From NCBI RefSeq assembly GCF_017308975.1, contig NZ_JADWPD010000002.1, forward strand, positions 124,001-188,000: a DNA stretch of 64,000 nucleotides. The letters are read 5' to 3'. A program made the translations under genes and the position numbers. Origin of the DNA: Amycolatopsis sp. MtRt-6 (GTDB lineage: Bacteria; Actinomycetota; Actinomycetes; Mycobacteriales; Pseudonocardiaceae). Of this stretch, positions 24,148 to 33,306 are shown piece by piece; the first letter of the stretch is position 1; each line of letters opens with the position of its first letter. The notes below the pieces were generated by a model, which did not search any database, was not told the origin of the DNA, and was given only the letters and a program-made list of their open reading frames with translations.

Positions 24148-25293
24148 GTGGAACCGTCGCGATTCCGCCGCGAGGTCGCGGACTGGCTCGCCGACAACCT
24201 GACCGGCGAGTTCGCCCGGCTGCGCGGTCTCGGCGGGCCGGGGCGGGAGCACGAGGAGTTCGACCTGCGCCTGGCGTGGGAACGTCACCTCGCCGCGGCC
24301 GGCTGGACGTGCGTGGGCTGGCCCGTCGAGCACGGCGGCCGAGGCTTGTCCCTGGCAGACCAGGTGGCGTTCCACGAGGAATACGCCGCTTCCGGCGCCC
24401 CGGCGCGGGTCAACCACATCGGCGAGCAGCTGCTCGGGCCGACGCTGATCGCGTTCGGTACCCCGGAACAGCAGCAACGGTTCCTGCCCCGGATCGTCGC
24501 CGTCGAGGAGCTGTGGTGCCAGGGCTACTCCGAGCCCGGCGCCGGTTCCGACCTCGCCGCCGTGTCCACCACGGCCGTCCTGCGCGACGGCGAGTGGGTG
24601 ATCAACGGCCAGAAGATCTGGACGTCCCTGGCGCACGTGGCCGACTGGTGCTTCGTCGTCGCCCGCACCGAACCCGGCTCGCAACGCCACCACGGCCTCT
24701 CCTACCTGCTGGTGCCGTTGCGGCAGGACGGCGTCACCATCCGGCCCATCCAGCAGCTCACCGGCACCTCGGAGTTCAACGAAGTCTTCTTCGACGACGC
24801 CCGCACCCCCGCTGACCTCGTCGTCGGCGAACCCGGCGAGGGGTGGAAGATCGCCATGGCCACGCTCGGCTTCGAACGCGGCGTCTCGACGTTGGGCCAG
24901 CAGATCGGGTTCCGCCGCGAACTCGACGACATCACCGCCGAGGCGAAGCGGCTGGGCACCTACGACGACCCGCTGCTGCGCGCCGACCTCGCCCGCGCCC
25001 GCATCGGCCTCCGCGTGCTCCGCGCCCACGCCCTGCGCACGCTCGGCCAAGCCGCCGGACCCGAAGTCGCCGTCGGGAAGCTGCTGTGGGCGCAGTGGCA
25101 CCGCGGGCTGGGTGAACTCGCCATGCGGGCCCGCGGTGCGCGATCGATGGTCGCCGACGGCACCGAACTCGACGAGTGGCAGCGGCTGTTCCTCTTCACC
25201 CGCGCCGACACCATCTACGGCGGCAGCGACGAAATCGAACGCAACATCATCGCCGAGCGCGTCCTCGGCCTACCCCGAGAGGCCCGCCCGTGA
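24148..25293 (+). CDS. fadE30: Acyl-CoA dehydrogenase, FadE30-like
   Basis: A 381-residue ACAD with YSEPGAGSDLAAVST, NGQKIWTSLAH and TIYGGSDEIERNIIAERVL. FadE30 introduces the first double bond in the propionyl side chain of HIP-CoA. Length (Mtb FadE30 about 385) and divergence from fadD3 support the name. GTG 24148 is chosen because AAGGAGG (24136-24142) lies five bases before it; an earlier GTG at 24115 lacks such a site. Its stop overlaps the GTG of the SDR that follows. Confidence 0.86.
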   Translation: MEPSRFRREVADWLADNLTGEFARLRGLGGPGREHEEFDLRLAWERHLAAAGWTCVGWPVEHGGRGLSLADQVAFHEEYAASGAPARVNHIGEQLLGPTLIAFGTPEQQQRFLPRIVAVEELWCQGYSEPGAGSDLAAVSTTAVLRDGEWVINGQKIWTSLAHVADWCFVVARTEPGSQRHHGLSYLLVPLRQDGVTIRPIQQLTGTSEFNEVFFDDARTPADLVVGEPGEGWKIAMATLGFERGVSTLGQQIGFRRELDDITAEAKRLGTYDDPLLRADLARARIGLRVLRAHALRTLGQAAGPEVAVGKLLWAQWHRGLGELAMRARGARSMVADGTELDEWQRLFLFTRADTIYGGSDEIERNIIAERVLGLPREARP

Positions 25294-26051
25294 TCCCTGT
25301 CTACCCGCCCGGCCACGACCTCCTGCAGGGGAAAGTCGTGGTTGTCACCGCCGCCGCGGGCACCGGCATCGGGTCGGCCGTCGCGAAACGCTGTCTCGAA
25401 GAAGGCGCGCACGTCGTGATCAGCGACTGGCACGAGCGGCGGCTGAAGGAGAAGGCCGCCGAGCTCGGCGCCGTTCACGCGATCCCCTGTGACGTCACCC
25501 AGGAAGACCAGGTCCAGGCCCTCATCGACGGCGCCGTGGACCACTTCGGCCGCGTCGACGTCATGGTCAACAACGCCGGCCTCGGCGGGACGAAATCGGT
25601 CATCGACATGACCGACGAAGAGTGGTCACGCGTCCTGGACATCACGCTCAACGGGACCTTCCGCTGCACCCGGGCGGCGCTCAAGCAGTTCGTCGCCCAG
25701 GGCGGCGGCGGGGCGATCGTCAACAACGCCTCCGTCATCGGCTGGCGCGCCCAGGCCGGTCAGGCCCACTACGCCGCCGCCAAAGCCGGGGTCATGGCGC
25801 TGACCCGATGCTCCGCGCTGGATGCCGCCGAGCACGGCGTCCGGATCAACGCCGTCGCCCCCAGCCTGGCCATGCACCCGTTCCTGGCCAAGGTGACCAG
25901 CGACGAACTCCTCGAAGACCTCACCAAGCGCGAAGCGTTCGGCCGGGCCGCCGAGCCGTGGGAGGTCGCCAACGTCATGGTCTTCCTCGCCAGCGACTAC
26001 GCCAGCTACCTGACCGGCGAAGTCGTTTCCGTCAGCAGCCAGCACCCCTAG
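25290..26051 (+). CDS. ipdF: Short-chain dehydrogenase, IpdF-like
   Basis: A 253-residue SDR: cofactor loop TAAAGTGIGSAVAKR, NNAG (VNNAGLGG), catalytic S/Y-K as NNASVIGW then YAAAKAG. It overlaps fadE30 by four bases (GTGA) and is followed by fadA6. In M. tuberculosis the equivalent position holds Rv3559c/IpdF, proposed to act on the 5-hydroxyl/keto group of HIP-CoA derivatives. The name rests on position and family. Confidence 0.8.
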   Translation: MIPVYPPGHDLLQGKVVVVTAAAGTGIGSAVAKRCLEEGAHVVISDWHERRLKEKAAELGAVHAIPCDVTQEDQVQALIDGAVDHFGRVDVMVNNAGLGGTKSVIDMTDEEWSRVLDITLNGTFRCTRAALKQFVAQGGGGAIVNNASVIGWRAQAGQAHYAAAKAGVMALTRCSALDAAEHGVRINAVAPSLAMHPFLAKVTSDELLEDLTKREAFGRAAEPWEVANVMVFLASDYASYLTGEVVSVSSQHP

Positions 26052-26060
26052 GAGTCCCCC

Positions 26061-27212
26061 GTGCCCGAAGCTTTCCTCCTCGACGCGGTGCGCACCCCCG
26101 TGGGCCGGCGCGGCGGCGCGCTCTCCGGGTGGCACTCCGCCGACCTCGGCGCGCACGTCATCAAGGCCGTCGTCGAGCGCGCCGGCGTCGACCCCGACCT
26201 GGTCGACGACGTGATCCTCGGCTGCACCGACACCCTCGGCCCGCAGTCCGGCAACATCGCGCGCACCGCGTGGCTGGCGGCCGGCTTCGGCGACCACGTG
26301 CCGGGCGTGACGGTCGACCGGCAGTGCGGGTCGAGCCAGCAGGCCGTGCACTTCGCCGCCCAGGCCGTCATGTCGGGCACGCAGGACCTGGTGCTGGCCG
26401 GCGGCGTGCAGAACATGAGCCGCATCCCGATCAGCGCGGCGATGCTGGCCGGCCGCGAACACGGCTTCGACGACCCGTTCTCCGGCTCGAAGGGCTGGCA
26501 GGAGCGCTACGGCAGTGTCGAGGTCTCGCAGTTCCGCAGCGCCGAGATGATCGCCGAGCACTGGGACATCAGCCGCGCGGACATGGAGGAGTACGCGCTG
26601 CGCAGTCATCAGCGGGCCCTGGCCGCGATCGACGAAGGCCGGTTCGACGCGGAAACCGTGCCGGTGGAGGAGTTCCGGCACGACGAAGGCCCGCGCCGGG
26701 ACACCAGCCTCGAGCGCATGCGCGGCCTCAAGCCGCTGAGCGAGGGTTCGCGGCTGACGGCGGCGGTGGCCAGCCAGATCTCCGACGGCGCGAGCGCGGC
26801 GCTGCTGGCGTCGGAGGCATTCGTCAAGGAGCACGGCCTGACGCCGCGGGCGCGCGTCCACCACCTGTCGGTGCGGGCGGCGGACCCGGTGTGGATGCTG
26901 ACCGGCCCGATCCCGGCCACCGCGTACGCCCTGCGCAAGAGCGGGCTCACCGTCGCCGACATCGACCTGTTCGAGGTCAACGAGGCGTTCGCCAGCGTCG
27001 TCCTGGCTTGGCTGGACGAAACCGGCGCGGACCCCGACCGGGTCAACGTGAACGGGGGCGGGATCGCCCTCGGCCACCCGATCGGGGCCACCGGCACCAA
27101 GCTCCTCGCCACGCTCCTGCACGAGCTGGAGCGCCGCGGCGGTCGTTACGGGCTGCAGACGATGTGCGAAGGCGGTGGCACCGCCAACGTCACCATCGTC
27201 GAACGGCTGTGA
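26061..27212 (+). CDS. fadA6: Acetyl-CoA acyltransferase (thiolase), FadA6-like
   Basis: A 383-residue thiolase: nucleophile C89 (VDRQCGSSQQA), H339 (GGGIALGHPIGATG) and C369 (TMCEGGGTANV) give a complete active site. FadA6 carries out thiolysis late in C/D-ring breakdown, releasing acetyl-CoA. Mtb FadA6 is about 386 residues and lies after fadE30/ipdF as here. GTG start with GGAG eight bases upstream. It converges with the fgd-type gene: the stops are directly adjacent (27212/27213), leaving no room for a separate terminator. Confidence 0.86.
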   Translation: MPEAFLLDAVRTPVGRRGGALSGWHSADLGAHVIKAVVERAGVDPDLVDDVILGCTDTLGPQSGNIARTAWLAAGFGDHVPGVTVDRQCGSSQQAVHFAAQAVMSGTQDLVLAGGVQNMSRIPISAAMLAGREHGFDDPFSGSKGWQERYGSVEVSQFRSAEMIAEHWDISRADMEEYALRSHQRALAAIDEGRFDAETVPVEEFRHDEGPRRDTSLERMRGLKPLSEGSRLTAAVASQISDGASAALLASEAFVKEHGLTPRARVHHLSVRAADPVWMLTGPIPATAYALRKSGLTVADIDLFEVNEAFASVVLAWLDETGADPDRVNVNGGGIALGHPIGATGTKLLATLLHELERRGGRYGLQTMCEGGGTANVTIVERL

Positions 27213-28214
27213 TCAGCCGAGGGCGCGCAGCTTCGGCAGGACGTCCTCGGAGAACTGGGTCAGGAACCGCTCCTGGTCGTGGCCCGGGCCGTGGAAGACG
27301 AGGTGGTTGAGCCCGGCGTCGAGGTACGGCTTGATCTGGGCGACGGCCTCGTCCGGGTCGGACGCCACGATCCAGCGCTTGGCGACCTGCTCGATCGGCA
27401 GCTCGTCGGCCAGGCGTTCCATCTCCTCGGCCGAGGACACCGTGTGCTTCTGCTCGGCCGTCAGCGACAGCGGCGCCCAGAACCGGGTGTTCTCCAGAGC
27501 CTTCTCCGCGTCGCGGTCGTAGGACATCTTGATCTCGATCGTCCGGTCGATCGTCTCGGCGTCGCGCTCCGCGGCCTTCGCCCCTTCGACGACCGCCGGC
27601 ATCAGCTTCTCGGTGTAGAGGTCCATGCCCTTGCCCGAGGTGCAGATGAACCCGTCGCCCGACCGGCCCGCGTACTTGGCCACCACCGGGCCGCCCGCGG
27701 CGACGTAGATCGGCACCGGCTGCTCCGGCCGGTCGTAGATCTTGGCGTTGACCAGCTGGTAGTAGTCACCCTCGAAGTTCACGTTGTCGCTGGTCCACAG
27801 CTCACGGATCAACCGGATCGACTCCCGCAGCCGGGCGAAGCGCTCCTTGAACTCCGGCCACTCCCGCCCCGAAACGGCGATTTCGTTGAGCGCCTCACCG
27901 GTGCCGACACCGAGGATCATGCGGCCGTTCGACAGCAGCGACATCGTCGCGAACGCCTGCGCGATCACCGCCGGGTTGTACCGGAACGTCGGGGTCAGCA
28001 CGCTCGTGCCGATCTGCACCCGCTTCGTCCGCTCGGCGACCGCCGGCATCCACGCCAGCGCGAACGGCGCGTGGCCGCCTTCGTGCCGCCACGGCAGGAA
28101 GTGGTCGGACACCCACACCGAGTCGAGGCCGACCTCTTCGGCACGCACGGCGTACTCGACCAGGTCCCGCGGCCCGAACTGCTCCGCGGACGCCTTGTAA
28201 CCGACCTTCAACAC
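27213..28214 (-). CDS. fgd: F420-dependent glucose-6-phosphate dehydrogenase
   Basis: A 333-residue LLM-class enzyme very close to mycobacterial FGD1. Residues known for FGD1 (D39, H40, W44, E109) have counterparts D37, H38, W42 and E107 in [17 protein letters not shown] and [27 protein letters not shown] and [12 protein letters not shown] are also characteristic. It oxidises glucose-6-phosphate and reduces cofactor F420. GTG 28214 follows GAGGAAGC. It is the last gene in the ipdC-ipdB-ipdA-echA20 run, 7 bp after ipdC, so F420H2 supply appears tied to steroid catabolism here. Confidence 0.9.
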   Translation of the reverse strand: MLKVGYKASAEQFGPRDLVEYAVRAEEVGLDSVWVSDHFLPWRHEGGHAPFALAWMPAVAERTKRVQIGTSVLTPTFRYNPAVIAQAFATMSLLSNGRMILGVGTGEALNEIAVSGREWPEFKERFARLRESIRLIRELWTSDNVNFEGDYYQLVNAKIYDRPEQPVPIYVAAGGPVVAKYAGRSGDGFICTSGKGMDLYTEKLMPAVVEGAKAAERDAETIDRTIEIKMSYDRDAEKALENTRFWAPLSLTAEQKHTVSSAEEMERLADELPIEQVAKRWIVASDPDEAVAQIKPYLDAGLNHLVFHGPGHDQERFLTQFSEDVLPKLRALG

Positions 28215-28221
28215 CGCTTCC

Positions 28222-29277
28222 TCATCCTCCCGTTTGCCGGCCGAGGCGCTGCAGGATCTCACCTGCCTCGGCCACCGCGCCCTCGACGATCTGCGCCACC
28301 GTGGGCAGGTCGTGGATCATGCCCACCACCTGTCCCGACGCTAGCACTCCCGCGTCCGTCCGGCCTTCGACCAGTCCCGCCCGCAGCAGCATCGGGGTAT
28401 TGGCCGCCATGACCAGCTGGCTCCAGGTCAGATCGTTGCCGTGCTTCATCGCGAAGCCTTCTCGCAGCATCGCAACCGGGGACAGGCCGGTGATATTCCG
28501 GAAGCGCAGCGCGTTGCGCGCGGCCTGCGCCAGGCCGCGGAGCCGGCCGGTGCGTTCGAGCTTCTCGACGAGCTCGGTGCGCAGCACGCGGTGCGGCAGG
28601 CCGTCGACGCGGCGGGTGACGACCGTCCCGGTGAGACCCTGCTCGAGGTAGAGGCGCTTCACCTCGTCGGGGACCGTGCTCTCCTTGCTCAGCAGGAACC
28701 GGGTGCCCATCGCCACCCCGGCGGCGCCGTAGGCGAGCGCGGCGGCGAGCCCGCGGCCGTCGAAGAAGCCGCCGGCGGCGACGACCGGGATGTCGACGGT
28801 GTCCAGCACCGAGGGCAGCAGCAGCGTGGTGGCCACGCCCCCGGTGTGCCCGCCGCCTTCGCCGCCTTGGACGATGACGGCGTCCGCGCCCCAGGCGGCG
28901 ACCTTCTCGGCGTGCCGGGCCGCGCCGACCGACGGGATCACGACGATCCCGTGGTCCCGCAGTTTCGCGATCATCTCCTTCCGCGGCGCCAGCGCGAAGG
29001 AAGCGACCTTCACGCCTTCGCGGATCAACAGGTCGACGCGCTCGCCGGCGTCGGCCGCGTCGGCGCGGAGGTTGACGCCGAACGGCTTCTCCGTCCGCTT
29101 CTTGACCTCCGCGATCGCCGCCTCCAGCTCGCCGAACGTCATCGTGGCCGACGCCAGGATGCCGAGCGCCCCGGCTTCGGCGGTCGCCGAGACCAGGCGC
29201 GGCCCGGCGACCCACCCCATCCCGGTCTGCACGACCGGGTGCTCGACCCCCACCAGCCGGGTCAGGGCCGTCTTCAC
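28222..29277 (-). CDS. ipdC: Nitronate monooxygenase-family flavoprotein, IpdC-like
   Basis: A 351-residue FMN TIM-barrel protein: [20 protein letters not shown] near the N-terminus, [11 protein letters not shown] in the middle and [18 protein letters not shown] then GVAMGTRFL for FMN phosphate binding. Annotated by family as nitronate monooxygenase/enoyl reductase, but the neighbourhood (ipdA, ipdB, echA20) identifies it as IpdC, which acts on a double bond of the ring-opened intermediate. Mtb Rv3553 has about 355 residues. The GTG start (29277) overlaps the ipdB stop by four bases. Confidence 0.85.
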   Translation of the reverse strand: MKTALTRLVGVEHPVVQTGMGWVAGPRLVSATAEAGALGILASATMTFGELEAAIAEVKKRTEKPFGVNLRADAADAGERVDLLIREGVKVASFALAPRKEMIAKLRDHGIVVIPSVGAARHAEKVAAWGADAVIVQGGEGGGHTGGVATTLLLPSVLDTVDIPVVAAGGFFDGRGLAAALAYGAAGVAMGTRFLLSKESTVPDEVKRLYLEQGLTGTVVTRRVDGLPHRVLRTELVEKLERTGRLRGLAQAARNALRFRNITGLSPVAMLREGFAMKHGNDLTWSQLVMAANTPMLLRAGLVEGRTDAGVLASGQVVGMIHDLPTVAQIVEGAVAEAGEILQRLGRQTGG

Positions 29278-30005
29278 GCCGGAACTTCCTTGTCCCGCAG
29301 GCTCTTCGGGTCGACGACCTCGCGGACGAGCCGCAGTTCCTCGTCCGTCGGTTCCCGGCTGGTCCCGGTGCCGGTGAAGTCGATCTCGAACGTCGTCGCC
29401 GCGGCGACCTCGTCCCGGGTGACGCCGGGATGCAGGGACACCGCCCGCATGGCGTGGTCCGGGCCGCCGAAGTCGAACACGCCGAGGTTGGTGACGACCC
29501 GGTGGACGTCGTGGAACTTCTGCGCCGACGGCCCGGCTTTGGCCGCGTTGTCGTAACCCACGCCCGAGACGACGTCGACGCTTTCGACGAAGACCCGCGC
29601 GGAGTGCCGGGGCACCCAGTAGCTGGTGCGGTGGTTGACCGTGTTGCCCGGCGCGCCCCGCACCCCGAGGAGCTGTTTCTTCGGGCGGGCGTGGTCGCCG
29701 ATGGCGGAGATGTTCTGGTTGCCGTACCGGTCGATCTGGTTGGCGCCCATCACGACGTGCCGTCGCCCGTGCGGGACGATCGTGTCCAGCATCTTCCGGA
29801 ACGGCTGCCACCCCTCGACCACCCCGTCGGTGGTCATCAGGTAGGCCTCGCCGTCGGACATCAGCAGGTCCGGCTCGAACGTCAGCCGCGCGAGCCTGGC
29901 GCCCAGCTGCGGGATGAGGCCCATCGGGCTCGCGACGATTTCGCCGTCGCCGCGGAAGACCTCGGCCATCGCCACCACGACGATCTCGGCCCGGGTCGCA
30001 CTCAT
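29274..30005 (-). CDS. ipdB: CoA-transferase-fold beta subunit, IpdB-like (ring C hydrolase)
   Basis: A 243-residue protein of the glutaconate/3-oxoacid CoA-transferase beta fold. Despite the family name, IpdAB homologues hydrolyse the ring C carbon-carbon bond of COCHEA-CoA and do not move CoA. Visible blocks include MGANQIDRYGNQNISAIGD and RGAPGNTVNHRTSYWVPRHS. It overlaps ipdA and ipdC by four bases each, so the subunits should be made in equal amounts. Confidence 0.87.
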   Translation of the reverse strand: MSATRAEIVVVAMAEVFRGDGEIVASPMGLIPQLGARLARLTFEPDLLMSDGEAYLMTTDGVVEGWQPFRKMLDTIVPHGRRHVVMGANQIDRYGNQNISAIGDHARPKKQLLGVRGAPGNTVNHRTSYWVPRHSARVFVESVDVVSGVGYDNAAKAGPSAQKFHDVHRVVTNLGVFDFGGPDHAMRAVSLHPGVTRDEVAAATTFEIDFTGTGTSREPTDEELRLVREVVDPKSLRDKEVPA

Positions 30006-30865
30006 GCCGCCTCCGCCTCGAACTTGTCCACTTCGGACAGATAGGTGCCTTCGTCCGCCGACAGGAACCGGTCCACGAACTCCGGCCACGCCGCCAGGTC
30101 CTTGGCGCAGGCCGCGTAGTGCCGCTGGAACCGCTCGTCCCGGCCGTAGTCCGGCACCGCCGTCGTGAAGTGCGCCCCGCGCGGCGCCTCGACGACGCCG
30201 GCCACGCTGCCGCGGTTGAGCAGCAGCGACTGCACCGGACTGCCCGCGGTCAGCTCGGCCGTCTCGACGACCTTCTCCACCGACACGAAGCACCGCTCCG
30301 CCGCCAGCCCGAACAGCTCGTCGAAATAGGGATCCGGCCCCAGGTACTGGACGTTGCCGCGGGCGTCGGCCCGGTTGAGGTGCAGCAAGGCCACGTCCAG
30401 GTGCTGCGCCGGGACCGCCACCAGCTCCTCGCCGTCCTCGTACGGTGAGCGGACCGTGCGGAGGCCGGGGTTGGCGCGCATCACCTCCGAGCCGAGCCCG
30501 GCCCGCGTCGGCAGGAACGGCAGCCGCTGCGCCGCCGCCGACAGCGCGGTCCCGAACATCCCCTCGTCGTATTCGGTGACCTCGATCGCCCCGGTCTCCC
30601 GGGCGCGGCCGAACCAGGGGTCGAACGGGATCGAGTCGAGGGTGACGAACCCGAACACGACGCGCTTCACCTTCCCCGCGGCACACAGCAGGCCGACGTC
30701 CGGGCCGCCGTAGGACACGACGGTGAGGTCCCGCACCGGGCTGCGGAGGATCGCGCGGACCAGCGCCATCGGCTTGCGCCGGGAACCCCAGCCGCCGATG
30801 CCGATGGTCATGCCGTCCTTCAGCTCGGCCACCACGTCGTCGGCGGTCGTGCGCTTATCGGCCAT
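30002..30865 (-). CDS. ipdA: CoA-transferase-fold alpha subunit, IpdA-like (ring C hydrolase)
   Basis: A 287-residue alpha subunit: DGMTIGIGGWGSRRKPMAL (CoA-binding loop), YGGPDVGLLCAAGKVKR, and HLNRADARGNVQYLGPDPY. Mtb IpdA has about 292 residues. It forms the alpha2beta2 ring C hydrolase with IpdB. The start lies 11 bases inside the end of the echA20-like gene, giving tight coupling. Confidence 0.87.
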   Translation of the reverse strand: MADKRTTADDVVAELKDGMTIGIGGWGSRRKPMALVRAILRSPVRDLTVVSYGGPDVGLLCAAGKVKRVVFGFVTLDSIPFDPWFGRARETGAIEVTEYDEGMFGTALSAAAQRLPFLPTRAGLGSEVMRANPGLRTVRSPYEDGEELVAVPAQHLDVALLHLNRADARGNVQYLGPDPYFDELFGLAAERCFVSVEKVVETAELTAGSPVQSLLLNRGSVAGVVEAPRGAHFTTAVPDYGRDERFQRHYAACAKDLAAWPEFVDRFLSADEGTYLSEVDKFEAEAA

Positions 30866-31595
30866 TCAGGAACTCCTCGCGAGCCTCGTCGGACGCACCC
30901 AGCAGGTTCAGCTCGAACGTGAACCCCTGCTCGAAGCGGTAACTGCGGTGCACCTGCTGGGTGTCGATGCCGTTCAACGCTTCCTTCGCCGCCCGGATCA
31001 CCCGCGGATCCTTCTTGGCGATGTCCCGCGCGACTTCCAGCGCCGCCTCGTCCAGCTCCGCGCGCGGCACGACCTGGTAGACCGAGCCGTGCGCGTGCAG
31101 CTCGGCGGCGGTGATCTTGCGGGCGGTGAAGTACAGCGTCCGCATCAGGTGCTGCGGAACCAGCCGGGCAAGGTGCGTCGCCGCGCCCAACGCTCCCCGC
31201 TCCACCTCCGGCACCCCGAACGTGGCATCTTCGGAAGCGACGATCACGTCGGCGTTGCCCACGAGCCCGATGCCCCCGCCCAGGCAGAAGCCGTGCACCG
31301 CGGCGACCACCGGCACCGCGCAGTCGTAGACAGCGCCGAAAGCCGCGTAACAGCCCCGGTTCGCGCCGACCAGGGCGTCATAGCCGGCGCTGCGCTGGAT
31401 TTCCTTGATGTCCACACCCGCGTTGAACCCGCGGCCCTCCGCGCGCAGGATCACCACGTGCACGTCGGGGTCCCGGCCCGCCTGCGTGATCGCGTCGGCC
31501 AGGTCGAACCAGCCCTGCACCGGCAGCGCGTTCACCGGCGGGAAGTCGACGGTGACGACCTCGACGTGGCCGTCACGCTTGGTCAGGATGCCCAT
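30855..31595 (-). CDS. echA20: Enoyl-CoA hydratase family protein, EchA20-like (ring D hydrolase)
   Basis: A 246-residue crotonase-fold protein: EGRGFNAGVDIKEIQR and GFCLGGGIGLVGNADV form the oxyanion hole. Mtb EchA20 (about 247 residues) opens ring D of the HIP-CoA-derived diketone by hydrolysis, just before IpdAB acts on ring C. The position directly upstream of ipdA matches Mtb. ATG 31595 overlaps the upstream SDR stop. Confidence 0.86.
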   Translation of the reverse strand: MGILTKRDGHVEVVTVDFPPVNALPVQGWFDLADAITQAGRDPDVHVVILRAEGRGFNAGVDIKEIQRSAGYDALVGANRGCYAAFGAVYDCAVPVVAAVHGFCLGGGIGLVGNADVIVASEDATFGVPEVERGALGAATHLARLVPQHLMRTLYFTARKITAAELHAHGSVYQVVPRAELDEAALEVARDIAKKDPRVIRAAKEALNGIDTQQVHRSYRFEQGFTFELNLLGASDEAREEFLNGR

Positions 31596-32464
31596 CAGCT
31601 CGCTCCGTAGACGGGTTCGGGCTCGGGCGCACGCTCGAGCAGCTCCTTCACCACCGGCCCCAGCTCGGCCGGCTCCCACCGCTCGCCCTTGTCCACGACC
31701 GGGCCGTGCCGCCACGCCTGCGCCAGCGAGACCTTTCCGCCCTCGACCTCGAAGACGCGCCCGGTGACGTGCGAGGACTCCTCGCTGCCCAGCCAGACGA
31801 CCAGCGGCGAGACGTTCTCCGGCGCCATCGCGTCGAAGCCGGAGTCCGGCCGGGCCATCGACGCGAAGACGCTCTCGGTCATCCGGGTCCGGGCCGCCGG
31901 GGCGATCGCGTTCACGGTGATCCCGTACCGCGCCAGCTCGGCCGCCGCCACCACGGTCAGCCCGGCGATCCCGGCCTTCGCGGCCGAGTAGTTCCCCTGG
32001 CCCACGCTGCCCAGCAGCCCGGCACCCGAACTCGTGTTGATCACCCGCGCGCTCGGCGTCCGCCCGGCCTTCGCCTCGGCCCGCCAATGTTCCGCGGCGT
32101 GCCGCAACGGCGCGAAATGGCCCTTCAAGTGGACCCGCACAACCGCGTCCCACTCGTCCTCGGCGAGGTTGACCAGCATCCGGTCCCGGAGGAACCCCGC
32201 GTTGTTCACCAGGACGTCCAGCCGCCCGAACTGCTCGAGCGCCGTGCCGACGAGGTCGCGGGCACCGGTCCAGTCGGCCACGTCGGAGGTGTTCGCCACC
32301 GCGTTTTCCCCGATGGCCCCGGCCACTTCGGCGGCCGCGCCGGCATCCACGTCGTTCACCACGACCGAGGCGCCCTCGGCCGCGAAGGCCAGCGCGTGCG
32401 CCCGCCCGATGCCCCGCCCGGCCCCGGTCACCACGACCACCCGGCCCTGGCACAACCCGCTCAC
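31595..32464 (-). CDS. Short-chain dehydrogenase of the steroid cluster (Rv3548c-like)
   Basis: A 289-residue SDR longer than average, with cofactor loop TGAGRGIGRAHALAFAAEG, NNAG (VNNAGFLRD), and active-site YSAAKAG. The C-terminal extension (about 235-289) resembles SDRs of the hydroxyacyl-CoA dehydrogenase (MFE-2-like) type. In Mtb, Rv3548c lies at the same place upstream of echA20. Its exact step in C/D-ring catabolism is not settled. Confidence 0.82.
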   Translation of the reverse strand: MSGLCQGRVVVVTGAGRGIGRAHALAFAAEGASVVVNDVDAGAAAEVAGAIGENAVANTSDVADWTGARDLVGTALEQFGRLDVLVNNAGFLRDRMLVNLAEDEWDAVVRVHLKGHFAPLRHAAEHWRAEAKAGRTPSARVINTSSGAGLLGSVGQGNYSAAKAGIAGLTVVAAAELARYGITVNAIAPAARTRMTESVFASMARPDSGFDAMAPENVSPLVVWLGSEESSHVTGRVFEVEGGKVSLAQAWRHGPVVDKGERWEPAELGPVVKELLERAPEPEPVYGAS

Positions 32465-33228
32465 GAATCCTCCCGATGGTTGACGTCCGCCGCGGCGAGG
32501 AACGCCGGGACCTCACCTCCGCCGTGCACGCGCAGCGTCGCGCCGGAGACGTAGGAAGCCAGCGACGAGGCCAGGAACGCGGCGCAGTGCCCGACTTCCG
32601 CCGGCTCGGCCAGCCGCCCGAGCGGCACGGTCTTCCCCACCGCCTCGACCGCGGCCTCGCTCCCGTAGTGCAGGTGGGCCTGCTCGGTCCGCACCATCCC
32701 GACGTCCAGGGCGTTGACCCGCACCTTCGGCGCCCACTCGACGGCCAGGCTCGCGGTCAGGTTGTCCAGCCCGGCCTTCGCCGCACCGTAAGCCGCGGTT
32801 CCCGGCGACGGGCGCGTCCCGCTCACGCTGGAGATCATCACGATCGACCCGCCGGAATCCTGCCGCTGCATCACCGCGTTGGCGTGCTGCGCGACCAGCA
32901 GCGGGGCCAGCAGGTTGAGCTGCACGACCTTCTCGTGCAGCCGCGGCGACGCCTCCGCCGCCGGCACGTACGGTGCCCCGCCGGCGTTGTTCACGACGAC
33001 GTCCAGGCGCCCGTGCCGCTCGACGATCCCCTCGACCAGCGCCGCCACCTGCGTCTCGTCGCGGACGTCGCACGCGGCGAACTCCGCCTCCGTGGGCGCC
33101 GCCCGCCGCGCGCAGACGACGACGTGGGCGCCGTGGGCCAGGAACACCTCGGCAATGCCCCGGCCCACGCCGCGGACGCCGCCGGTCACGAGCACGACCG
33201 TCCCGGCCAGGCCCAGCTCCGTCTTCAC
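32461..33228 (-). CDS. Short-chain dehydrogenase of the steroid cluster (Rv3549c-like)
   Basis: A 255-residue SDR: cofactor motif TGGVRGVGRGIAEVF, NNAGGAPY, catalytic S and YGAAKAG. First gene of the leftward run SDR-SDR-echA20-ipdA-ipdB-ipdC-fgd. GTG 33228 is preferred (AAGGTGG seven bases upstream) over a more distal in-frame start at 33252. The operator at 33256-33269 is 28 bp upstream. Confidence 0.82.
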   Translation of the reverse strand: MKTELGLAGTVVLVTGGVRGVGRGIAEVFLAHGAHVVVCARRAAPTEAEFAACDVRDETQVAALVEGIVERHGRLDVVVNNAGGAPYVPAAEASPRLHEKVVQLNLLAPLLVAQHANAVMQRQDSGGSIVMISSVSGTRPSPGTAAYGAAKAGLDNLTASLAVEWAPKVRVNALDVGMVRTEQAHLHYGSEAAVEAVGKTVPLGRLAEPAEVGHCAAFLASSLASYVSGATLRVHGGGEVPAFLAAADVNHREDS

Positions 33229-33255
33229 CGGCACACCACCTTCCGCCCCCAAAAC

Positions 33256-33269
33256 TAGAACATGTTCTC
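33256..33269. promoter_or_regulatory. KstR-like operator TAGAACATGTTCTC upstream of the ipdAB operon
   Basis: The core AGAACATGTTCT is a perfect 12-bp palindrome; 13 of 14 bases equal the site at 24091-24104. It lies in front of the SDR-SDR-echA20-ipdA-ipdB-ipdC-fgd operon. The two sites together cover every steroid gene in the window. Confidence 0.78.
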
Positions 33270-33306
33270 GCCGGGGACAAGGTCGGGAGCCGGGCCGGGG
33301 AGCGTC

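Noticed and set aside
29274..30865. Metabolic CoA-transferase (3-oxoacid or glutaconate type)
   Set aside because: The fold is shared, but the neighbours (echA20, ipdC, fadD3, fadE30) identify the pair as IpdAB-type ring C hydrolase.
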